Origin: UBA668 sp041918155
GTDB lineage: Bacteria > Actinomycetota > Acidimicrobiia > Acidimicrobiales > Ilumatobacteraceae
NCBI GenBank assembly: GCA_041918155.1
Contig: JAYRWH010000081.1
Location: 1-64,000 of the forward strand
DNA: 64,000 nucleotides
Reading direction: 5' to 3'
The notes under the pieces were generated by a model. The model made no database searches. It worked only from the letters and a program-made list of their open reading frames with translations, and was not told the origin of the DNA. Both the position numbers and the translations under genes were made by a program. Positions 1 to 6,821 of this stretch are shown here, one piece after another (the first letter of the stretch is position 1; each line of letters begins with the position of its first letter).

Positions 1-1
1 A

Positions 2-172
2 GCCCAGGGGTGGGCGTTCTTCCCGCGTGATCTCGGCGAGGTCGGCGGCGCCGAGGTGAAGATCGCGCCGGGTGGCGGCGCGGCACTGCGTCGCCTGCTG
101 GTGCACGACCGGGCATTGATGACGACGGAGGCCATCGCCGCGTGGCGAAGCCTGTGCGACACACTGCGTTGA
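2..172 (+). CDS. C-terminal end of an unidentified protein (5' truncated by window)
   Basis: An open frame enters from the left edge and ends at TGA 170-172, giving 56 codons with no start inside the window. The tail has an FFPRDLGEVGGAEVKIAPG stretch and ends in an Ala/Arg-rich helix. The Gly/Ala-rich codon choice fits the neighbouring genes, so it looks like a real C-terminus. I do not recognise the family from this fragment. Confidence 0.5.
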   Translation, partial: AQGWAFFPRDLGEVGGAEVKIAPGGGAALRRLLVHDRALMTTEAIAAWRSLCDTLR

Positions 173-275
173 GGTTCGCGCCCTCCGCGCTCTCGACAGT
201 GTTCATCGCTGCGCTACCTCGCCGCCCAGTCATGTTCATTTCCGCGTCAGCCGCCACTCCTACCATCCCGCCTGC
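173..275 (+). promoter_or_regulatory. Upstream region of the surface/pst operon, with repeated GTTCAT
   Basis: This 103-base gap precedes the first gene of the long pst-containing operon. The hexamer GTTCAT occurs at 201-206 and again at 234-239, 33 bases apart, which places both on the same DNA face. Actinobacterial PhoP/RegX3 boxes are built from GTTCACC-like direct repeats, so this is a candidate phosphate-responsive site. The match is short and the assignment is inference. No clear -10 box stands out. Confidence 0.25.
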
Positions 276-1313
276 ATGGAGACAGTGGCTACGCCTACCG
301 CCCGACGCGCTGGCGCCGCCCGCAGGCCGGAGATCGATGTCTTCTTCGAGACCTTGCAGGCTGAGCAAGCTCGCTACCTGGAGGTCGTAGGACGCGCCCG
401 GGCAGCGCTGACCCGCGATGCCGGCCACCTCGCCCACGTCTCTGCCATCCACTCGCGGCTGACCCGGCAGTTCTTCGACGCTCAGCGTTCGCTCCTCATG
501 CACCGGGCAGAGGTCGACGCCCAGGTAGCAGCCATGCTGCGCGAGGCCGATGAGGTCGCCGCGGGCACGGTGCGCCGGGCGCTGCAGCGAGTGGGCGACG
601 GGTGCCAACCGACCGCTGCCGCGTGGGCGCCACCAGCTCCGCTCATCGATGCCGATCTCCTCGCCGGCACCGGCCTTTCGCCTCGGCAACAGATCGTCGC
701 GCTCGGCCGATCGATCGTACGCACCGTTGCCGATGCAGCAGCCCTCGGTGAAATGCTCGATGAGGCGCTGCGACCCGACGACCCCGACGATCATGCTGCG
801 GGCCGCGCCCTCACCGGGTTGCTCGAGACGTGGTGGGCCGACGAACGCGCCGAAGGATTGGCGATCCTCGACGACGCCCGCGCCAGGGCTGACATCCGCT
901 GCCACATCGCCGAGATCGAGGCGGATGAGCTCCTGACCCGTACCTGGGCGCCCGCTCCGGAGGCACCCGATTACCCGCTGTCGCCCGTCGCCCGAGCGGT
1001 CCAAGCGGTCGGGCTCGATGGGTTGCGTGAACTGCTGGCCGCGCTGGCCGACTCCCTGTATCCCCCGATGGAGTCGGCCGCTCGGCCGGCGGTATCCGCA
1101 ACTGGCGGCGCGCTCATCGTCCTCGGTCGCGAGCCGATCGATCTACCCACCCTTGGTGGCGGTCGGTCGGCCCCTGCCGCCTCGGCACGAGCGTGGGACA
1201 ACGGCCGGCGGCCCCTCGGCGTTCGCCGGGCCCGCCTGTGTTTGCCGCTGATGGTGCCCTCCGCTGTCGCATCGTCGTTGTTCCTCGTCTCAGTCGTCGC
1301 GTGGATGCGGTGA
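276..1313 (+). CDS. Coiled-coil protein with C-terminal membrane anchor
   Basis: This 345-residue protein is of unrecognised family. Residues from about 10 to 125 are rich in Ala, Glu, Arg and Gln with heptad-like spacing, predicting a long coiled coil. A Pro/Ala-rich linker follows, and the last 22 residues form one hydrophobic helix ending VVAWMR. There is no signal peptide, so it should be a tail-anchored protein with its bulk in the cytoplasm. It is the first gene of the run that leads into pstC, and its TGA overlaps the next ATG (TGATG at 1311-1315). The terminal helix resembles that of the third gene (VVAAWMS). A scaffold for the transporter is possible but unproven. Confidence 0.7.
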   Translation: METVATPTARRAGAARRPEIDVFFETLQAEQARYLEVVGRARAALTRDAGHLAHVSAIHSRLTRQFFDAQRSLLMHRAEVDAQVAAMLREADEVAAGTVRRALQRVGDGCQPTAAAWAPPAPLIDADLLAGTGLSPRQQIVALGRSIVRTVADAAALGEMLDEALRPDDPDDHAAGRALTGLLETWWADERAEGLAILDDARARADIRCHIAEIEADELLTRTWAPAPEAPDYPLSPVARAVQAVGLDGLRELLAALADSLYPPMESAARPAVSATGGALIVLGREPIDLPTLGGGRSAPAASARAWDNGRRPLGVRRARLCLPLMVPSAVASSLFLVSVVAWMR

Positions 1314-2239
1314 TGGCGACGATGGTGCCGCTCTCCGACACTCCGCGGAACGGTTCGCACGTCAACGGCGTGACGTACGACGACTTGTGGTCGCTGCGCA
1401 TCCCGAGCGTGCTGCCGCTTCCGGAGGTGACGCCGTCCTGGCTCGAGCCCCAGGTCGATCCAGCTGTCCTGGAGCAGCAGCGCCTCGAAGCCGAGCTGGC
1501 GGCAGTGATGCAACGGATCGCTACTGCCCGCGACCGCGCCGTCGGGTTCCGGGTAGACGACCAAGCGGGGACCGGGACCGAACTCGGCACCGCTCATGAC
1601 GAACGGGCACGCCTCGAGCAGCGGTACGCCGCGGCGCCGACGGTCCCGACGCGAGTGGCGGCTGCGCTGCTGACGCTCAAGCTCCGCGCCGCCCAGCAGG
1701 AGGCCGTTCAGGCCGAAGCGCAAGCCCTCGCCGCCGAAGCTGAAGCGGAACGCGCGCGTTTGGGGTCGTCAGCCGATCCGCTGATCGAGGCGCGGACCCG
1801 CCAACTCGAGGAGATGCTGCGCGAGGCGCGGGTACAGGCCGCGGTCGACGTGGCCCCCGCGCGACGCGAGGCAAATCGAATGGTCTCCGCCGCGACGCCC
1901 GCCCCGCCCGAGCGCGACGAGGAAGCGGTGACCCGCCTGGGGCTGGAGGCCGAACTGGCCGTCGCCCGTCGACGCGCCGCCATCGCCCGCGACCGACTCG
2001 CCGCGCGGGTTGCGCAGGTGCAGGTTGCGCAGGTGCAGGTTGCGCCGCACTCCGAGTCGGTCTCCTCCACAAGTGCGCTCGCGGAGATCGAGCGCACGCA
2101 CGAGACGGTGATCAACATGGTGCGCGAAGCCGCGCGTATGGAGGCCGAGCGGATCCTGAGCGATGCGCGTCAACGAGCTGCCCTTCACCAGGGGGGCGCA
2201 TCCAGCTTCCCGAACCCAGGGGGGAACCATGTCGGCTGA
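1313..2239 (+). CDS. Long coiled-coil protein, DivIVA-like in composition
   Basis: About 308 residues, highly charged and Ala-rich, predicted to be almost wholly coiled coil. No signal peptide or membrane helix is visible. I chose ATG 1313, which overlaps the previous stop by one base; an in-frame GTG at 1301 is an alternative. A module beginning TLKLRAAQQEAVQAEA and running to EARTRQLEEMLREAR recurs in the next gene, so the two share ancestry. The segment VNMVREAARMEAERILSDAR near the end resembles coiled-coil tails of DivIVA-type scaffolds. A perfect 15-base tandem repeat at 2009-2045 encodes QVQVA units. Function unknown. Confidence 0.65.
   Translation: MATMVPLSDTPRNGSHVNGVTYDDLWSLRIPSVLPLPEVTPSWLEPQVDPAVLEQQRLEAELAAVMQRIATARDRAVGFRVDDQAGTGTELGTAHDERARLEQRYAAAPTVPTRVAAALLTLKLRAAQQEAVQAEAQALAAEAEAERARLGSSADPLIEARTRQLEEMLREARVQAAVDVAPARREANRMVSAATPAPPERDEEAVTRLGLEAELAVARRRAAIARDRLAARVAQVQVAQVQVAPHSESVSSTSALAEIERTHETVINMVREAARMEAERILSDARQRAALHQGGASSFPNPGGNHVG
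2009..2045 (+). repeat. 15-base tandem repeat inside coiled-coil gene
   Basis: The unit GTTGCGCAGGTGCAG is present twice perfectly (2009-2023 and 2024-2038), followed by GTTGCGC at 2039-2045. It encodes VAQVQ repeats and keeps the frame. Replication slippage probably varies the length of this part of the coil between strains. Confidence 0.85.
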
Positions 2240-2735
2240 GTCCGCAACCGCCACTGCGCCGGTCTCTGGGCGCGCTGCCATCGCGATGTTGACGTTGCAG
2301 GTCCGTGCTGCCCAACAGGAGGCGGCCCAGGCCGAGGCCGCCGCGGATGCCGCCGACGAACAGGCAGTGCGTAGTCAACTGCCAGCCCGCCCCGACCCGA
2401 CGGTCGAAGCACGCACGCGTGAGCTCGACGCCGCTTTGGCGCTGGCCCGCGAAGAGGCTGCTGCAACGGTCGCCGCGGCACATCGTCAAGCCGCACTGAT
2501 CGGGGCCGAGAACACCGGCGCGAGCACACGTGCGCACGACTCGGTCGCGGTGGTCGACGCGCAGCAGATGGCGACGGTGCTCGCCACAATGCTGGACGAG
2601 CGGTTGTCACATTGGGCGCCTGCGCCGGCTCCTCGCAAGCCGTCGTTCTGGAGTCACGTCTTCCATCTGGACGTCATGATCGTCGCGATGGTCATGATCT
2701 TCTGCCTGGTCGTCGTCGCCGCGTGGATGAGCTGA
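2229..2735 (+). CDS. Coiled-coil protein with C-terminal membrane anchor, paralogous to the preceding gene
   Basis: A 168-residue protein. ATG 2229 is preferred over the upstream in-frame ATG 2163 because a strong purine-rich ribosome site (AGGGGGGAA) lies just before it; it overlaps the previous gene by 11 bases. Residues about 15-90 repeat the RAAQQEA...EARTRELD module of the preceding protein. The C-terminus is one membrane helix (about residues 142-166) ending VVAAWMS, like the first gene of the operon. The group therefore supplies a soluble coiled-coil protein and two tail-anchored ones immediately upstream of pstC. Function is unknown; a transporter scaffold is inference. Confidence 0.65.
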   Translation: MSAESATATAPVSGRAAIAMLTLQVRAAQQEAAQAEAAADAADEQAVRSQLPARPDPTVEARTRELDAALALAREEAAATVAAAHRQAALIGAENTGASTRAHDSVAVVDAQQMATVLATMLDERLSHWAPAPAPRKPSFWSHVFHLDVMIVAMVMIFCLVVVAAWMS

Positions 2736-2752
2736 GCCGGGATCCCACCGAG

Positions 2753-3775
2753 ATGACCGCAGCCACCGTTCTACCGGAGTCCGGGAGCGACAGAGCGCCC
2801 GCTTCGGCGCGTGCATTGCATCAGCGGGGCGGCCCAGGCGATCGGTTCTTCGATCGTTTGACCGGCGCCAGCGGGTTGGCGGTGCTGTCCATCATGGTGG
2901 CAGTCGGCGTCTTTCTCGCGGTGCAGGCCGCGCCGGCTCTGCGCAAGACCGGCTTCTCGTTCCTCACCACTGCAGAGTGGCAACCCGATCGAGGCAAGTT
3001 CGGTATCGCGTCGGTGTTACTCGGCACCGTGTTGATCGCGACGGTGGCGGTTGCACTCGCACTGCCCATCTCGATGGGAACCGCACTGTTCATCACCGAG
3101 GTCGCGCCGCGGTGGATGCGCTCGACGCTTGTTGCACTCGTCGACCTGATGGCCGCAGTTCCGAGCGTGGTCTACGGATTGTGGGGCCTGTTCCTGTTGC
3201 AGGGCCACGCCATCGGCATCTCGCGTTGGTTGAATCGGTGGCTCGGGTGGCTCCCCTTCTTCTCGGTGAAAGGCGCCGACCCCACGAGTCCGCTGTCCTC
3301 TGCCAGCGTGTATACGGCCTCGACGTTCGTTGCCGGCATCGTCGTCGCGATGATGGTGATGCCGATCCAATGCGTCGTCATGCGCGAGGTCTTTTCGCAG
3401 GTTCCGCCGAGCGAGCGCGAGGGCGCCTACGCTCTCGGATCCACGAGGTGGGGGATGATCCGCGTTGTCTCGCTGCCGTTCGGGCGTGGCGGCATCATTG
3501 GCGGCACGATGCTGGGTCTCGGTAGGGCGCTCGGCGAAACCATCGCGGTGCTGCTCATCATCTCACCCCGATTCGACCTCAGCGTCCACGTACTCGAGGC
3601 CGGGGGGAACTCGGTGTCGGCACTGATTGCCGGTCGCTACAACGAGTCGAGCGGCTTCGGGCTTTCCGCGTTGATGGCGGCGGGCCTGGCGCTCTTCGCC
3701 GTGACGTTGGTCGTCAACTTCACCGCGTCGTGGTTCATAGCACGGTCGCGAAGCGGAGCGAGCAGCGACGCATGA
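2753..3775 (+). CDS. pstC: Phosphate ABC transporter permease PstC
   Basis: About 340 residues with the six-helix layout of PstC. The family marker is the EAA loop, which contacts the ATPase: GAYALGSTRWGMIRVV near residues 223-238, followed by GLGRALGETIAVLL. LMAAVPSVVYGLWG is another typical PstC segment. I chose ATG 2753; GTG 2726 is possible, and earlier in-frame starts would lie inside the previous gene. It overlaps pstA by four bases (ATGA). With PstA it forms the phosphate channel across the membrane. The extra-loop sequence between helices 3 and 4 is of normal size. Confidence 0.95.
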   Translation: MTAATVLPESGSDRAPASARALHQRGGPGDRFFDRLTGASGLAVLSIMVAVGVFLAVQAAPALRKTGFSFLTTAEWQPDRGKFGIASVLLGTVLIATVAVALALPISMGTALFITEVAPRWMRSTLVALVDLMAAVPSVVYGLWGLFLLQGHAIGISRWLNRWLGWLPFFSVKGADPTSPLSSASVYTASTFVAGIVVAMMVMPIQCVVMREVFSQVPPSEREGAYALGSTRWGMIRVVSLPFGRGGIIGGTMLGLGRALGETIAVLLIISPRFDLSVHVLEAGGNSVSALIAGRYNESSGFGLSALMAAGLALFAVTLVVNFTASWFIARSRSGASSDA

Positions 3776-5034
3776 CGACCACCTCCTTGTTCGACGTCGG
3801 CGAAATGCCGGTCGCCGACGCGCACGCCCGTGCGCGCCGAGCGAGCGACGAGCGCTTGCTGACGACGTTGCCGCCCGCGCCTGAGCCGCTTCTCATCCCA
3901 CAGCAGCGGCGTGCGACCGGCAAGTTGTCGCAGCGCGACCTCTTGATGATGGCTGGAGCCGGGTTGAGTGCCATCAGCACCACCATGTTGCTGTTCGGCC
4001 GACTCACTTCCCTCTCCGGAACATTCGGGTTCGTCGTGGTTGCCTTGGTGCTGTACATCGCGATTTACGCAGTCATCGCAGCAGTCACCGAGTCCGGGCC
4101 GACCGTGGTGGACAAGGTCGTCAACGTCCTCCTGACGTCGTCGGCCGTCGTTGCCCTCTTCGCGCTCGGCACCGTGATCATCTTCACGATTGCCCGCGGC
4201 TGGAGCGCCCTGAAGCACGCCAACTTCTACTCGAACGATCTCAGCCGAACCGGTCCCCTCGATCCGCTGCAGCAAGGCGGCATCTCGCACGCCATCGTCG
4301 GGACGCTCATCATGACGTTCCTGTCGCTGATCTTCACTGTGCCGCTGGCAGTGGTGTGTGCAGTGTTCTTGAACGAGTCCAAGAGCCGAACTGCGCAACT
4401 GGTGCGCACGGTGGTCACTGCGATGACGGCTCTCCCGTCGATCTTGGCCGGTCTGTTCGTCTTCGTCGTGTGGATCTTGGTGATGAAGTTCCAGCGATCT
4501 GGCCTTGCGGCGTCTGTGGCCGTGAGCATCATGATGTTGCCGATCATCATCCGCTCGGCTGACGTCGTGCTGCGTCTCGTCCCGGGCACCCTGCGTGAGG
4601 CCTCGGCGGCGCTCGGCGCGCCGCGGTGGCGCACGGTCTGGCACGTGGTACTGCCGACCGCGCGGTCCGGGATCATGACCTCGGTGATCCTCGGCGTCGC
4701 CCGCGGGGTTGGCGAGACCGCCCCGGTGTTGTTGACCGCCGGCTACGCCGCGGCGATGAACGTCGACGCGTTGAAGAATCCCATGGTCAACCTCCCGCTC
4801 GCTGCGTTCGAGTTGGTCCGCTCGCCTCAGCCCACGCAGATCGCTCGTGGTTTCGGTGCTGCGGCGACCCTGATGCTGCTCGTACTCGTGCTGTTCAGTC
4901 TCGCCCGAATCCTCGGTGGGCGCCAGGCCGGCCAGCTCTCGAAACGACAGGCGAAGCGCCGCGTCGCGCAGTCACGTCGGGATCTCGAGCGCATCGAGAG
5001 CCGTTCTGCCGCCCAGGGAGTAACCGGGTCATGA
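3772..5034 (+). CDS. pstA: Phosphate ABC transporter permease PstA with extended N-terminus
   Basis: About 420 residues, whereas PstA is usually near 290. The C-terminal 300 residues are standard, with the EAA loop EASAALGAPRWRTVWHVVLP near 277 followed by GVARGVGETAPVLL. The first 110 residues are extra: a charged cytoplasmic segment of about 57 residues, then two predicted helices (about 58-110) before the core begins. ATG 3772 overlaps the pstC stop in ATGA, so the start is firm. The extension may dock with another product of this operon. It overlaps pstS by four bases. Confidence 0.93.
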   Translation: MTTTSLFDVGEMPVADAHARARRASDERLLTTLPPAPEPLLIPQQRRATGKLSQRDLLMMAGAGLSAISTTMLLFGRLTSLSGTFGFVVVALVLYIAIYAVIAAVTESGPTVVDKVVNVLLTSSAVVALFALGTVIIFTIARGWSALKHANFYSNDLSRTGPLDPLQQGGISHAIVGTLIMTFLSLIFTVPLAVVCAVFLNESKSRTAQLVRTVVTAMTALPSILAGLFVFVVWILVMKFQRSGLAASVAVSIMMLPIIIRSADVVLRLVPGTLREASAALGAPRWRTVWHVVLPTARSGIMTSVILGVARGVGETAPVLLTAGYAAAMNVDALKNPMVNLPLAAFELVRSPQPTQIARGFGAAATLMLLVLVLFSLARILGGRQAGQLSKRQAKRRVAQSRRDLERIESRSAAQGVTGS

Positions 5035-6821
5035 AGGTTGGATTGCTGCGTCTCGCCTGCGCCTGCGCCTGCGCTTTCGCCTTCGCCTTGGCGGCCGTGG
5101 TCGCTCCACTGTCTCCGCCGATGGCGGGCGCGCATGCAGAGACCTACCAGCGGATCAGCGGTTCTGGCTCCTCGTGGGCGGCCAACGCGATCGATGCGAT
5201 GCGAGTGAACGTCAAGCAGTTCGGCATCACCGTGGACTACAACCCCAACGGTTCGTCCGCGGGCCGCAAGGACTACCTCAACGGTGTGGTCGACTTCGCG
5301 GCCTCCGACATCCCTTTCCAGTTCCAACCCGAGGACGGGTCCGCTCCCGAGAACCCGGCCCCGAACAGCTACGCCTACATCCCCGTCACGGCGGGTGGCA
5401 CCGCCTTCATGTACAACCTCAAGATCAACGGCAAGCGGGTGACCAACCTGCGTCTCTCCGGCGAGAACGTCGCCAAGATCTTCACCGGCGTGATCACGAA
5501 GTGGAACGATCCGGCGATTCAGGCCGACAACCCGGGCCTGACGTTGCCCGCCCGCGCGGTCGTCCCGGTTGTGCGCTCAGACGGCTCCGGTTCGAGCGCG
5601 CAATTCACGCGGTGGATGATCAAGACGCACGCCGCGGTTTGGAACGACTTCTGCCAGCGTTCCGGGCGAGCACCGGCATGCGGATACACCTCGTTCTATC
5701 CGACTGTCGCCGGCATGATCGCCCAGCAGGGCGACTTGGGTGTGGCGGGCTATGTCTCCCAGAACTTCGCCGAGGGTGCGATCGGCTACGTGAACTACTC
5801 GTATGCACTCGGCGTGCAGTTCCCGGTGGTGAAGATGCTCAACGCCGCTGGCTACTACACCGAGCCCACCCCCGAGAAGGTCGCGGTTTCGCTGCTGAAA
5901 GCCCGGATCAACACGGACGCGAGCGATCCGTCGGTGTACCTGACGCAGAATCTCGACGGGGTCTATACCGACACGGATCCTCGCAACTATCAGCTGTCGT
6001 CGTATTCGTACCTGATCGTCCCGACCGTCGTGCAGGGCCAGTTCAGCATCGAGAAGGGCAAGACGCTCGGCGCCTTCGCGTATTACGCAATGTGTGAAGC
6101 GCAGCGGCAATCCGCATCGCTCGGGTATTCGCCGATGCCGATCAACCTTGTGCAGGCGAGCTTCGAGCAGATCAAGAAGATCCCCGGGGTGGTCGTCGAA
6201 AAGGTCGACATCGCCCAGTGCAAGAATCCCACGTTCTCCGCAGATGGGACCAACGTCCTGGCGGCGAACGCGGCGCAACCAAAGGCCTGCGACAAGCAGG
6301 GCACGACCCAATGCGCCGACGGGACCGGCGGCTTGTCCAACGTGCCAACGGCAGTCAACCCCTCTGCTCAGGGCGGCAACGGCGGTCCGACGGCCACGAC
6401 CGTTCTGTCGGTTGGAGGGGGTCCGACGGCCACCACCGTTCGGCCGGTTGGAGGGGGTCCGACGGCCACCACCGTTCTGCCGGTTGGAGGGGGTCCGACG
6501 GCCGCCACCACCCTCCTGCCGGTTGGCGGCGGTCCGACCGATACGACCGTGGCTGGCGAACCCTCGCCGGCTTCGACGCTGCCCTCGGTTGTCGACAGCG
6601 GTTCGCAGGGCCAACAGTGCACTGACCCGAGCGGATGCGATGTGGAATCAGCTGGTGGCGCAGAACAGAACGCGTTCGCTGCTCCGGCTGTGGCGACGGC
6701 CATCGATGACTCCTCCAGCACCGCGACGATGGGGCTGGTGCTGCTCGTGGTGTTCCTCACCCTCGGATTGATCCTCGGGCCGGCGCTGGTGTGGCGCTAC
6801 TTCAAGGGACGCAGTGCATGA
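5031..6821 (+). CDS. pstS: Phosphate-binding protein PstS, wall-spanning and membrane-anchored
   Basis: About 596 residues. A signal peptide with an odd ACACACAFAFALAA core ends near residue 37. The PstS fold follows (about 40-400), with ISGSGSSW near the N-terminus, NPNGSSAGRKDY, FTGVITKWNDPAI and RSDGSGSSAQF, which are the family's phosphate-site loops. There is no lipobox cysteine, unusual for a monoderm PstS. Instead a Thr/Gly/Pro stalk with four 12-residue repeats (from residue about 452) leads to one helix near 567-588 and a basic tail, anchoring it from the C-terminus. It overlaps both neighbours by four bases. Confidence 0.93.
   Translation: MKVGLLRLACACACAFAFALAAVVAPLSPPMAGAHAETYQRISGSGSSWAANAIDAMRVNVKQFGITVDYNPNGSSAGRKDYLNGVVDFAASDIPFQFQPEDGSAPENPAPNSYAYIPVTAGGTAFMYNLKINGKRVTNLRLSGENVAKIFTGVITKWNDPAIQADNPGLTLPARAVVPVVRSDGSGSSAQFTRWMIKTHAAVWNDFCQRSGRAPACGYTSFYPTVAGMIAQQGDLGVAGYVSQNFAEGAIGYVNYSYALGVQFPVVKMLNAAGYYTEPTPEKVAVSLLKARINTDASDPSVYLTQNLDGVYTDTDPRNYQLSSYSYLIVPTVVQGQFSIEKGKTLGAFAYYAMCEAQRQSASLGYSPMPINLVQASFEQIKKIPGVVVEKVDIAQCKNPTFSADGTNVLAANAAQPKACDKQGTTQCADGTGGLSNVPTAVNPSAQGGNGGPTATTVLSVGGGPTATTVRPVGGGPTATTVLPVGGGPTAATTLLPVGGGPTDTTVAGEPSPASTLPSVVDSGSQGQQCTDPSGCDVESAGGAEQNAFAAPAVATAIDDSSSTATMGLVLLVVFLTLGLILGPALVWRYFKGRSA
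6384..6545 (+). repeat. 36-base tandem repeats encoding the PstS stalk
   Basis: Four consecutive units of 36 bases (the fourth is 39) start at 6384, 6420, 6456 and 6492, and a partial fifth begins at 6531. Each encodes GPTATTVLPVGG or a close variant. They extend the linker between the binding domain and the membrane helix, and copy number is likely to vary between strains. Confidence 0.9.

Noticed and set aside
6384..6545. Repeats considered as a CRISPR array
   Set aside because: Units are contiguous without spacers and encode a periodic stalk in frame with pstS.
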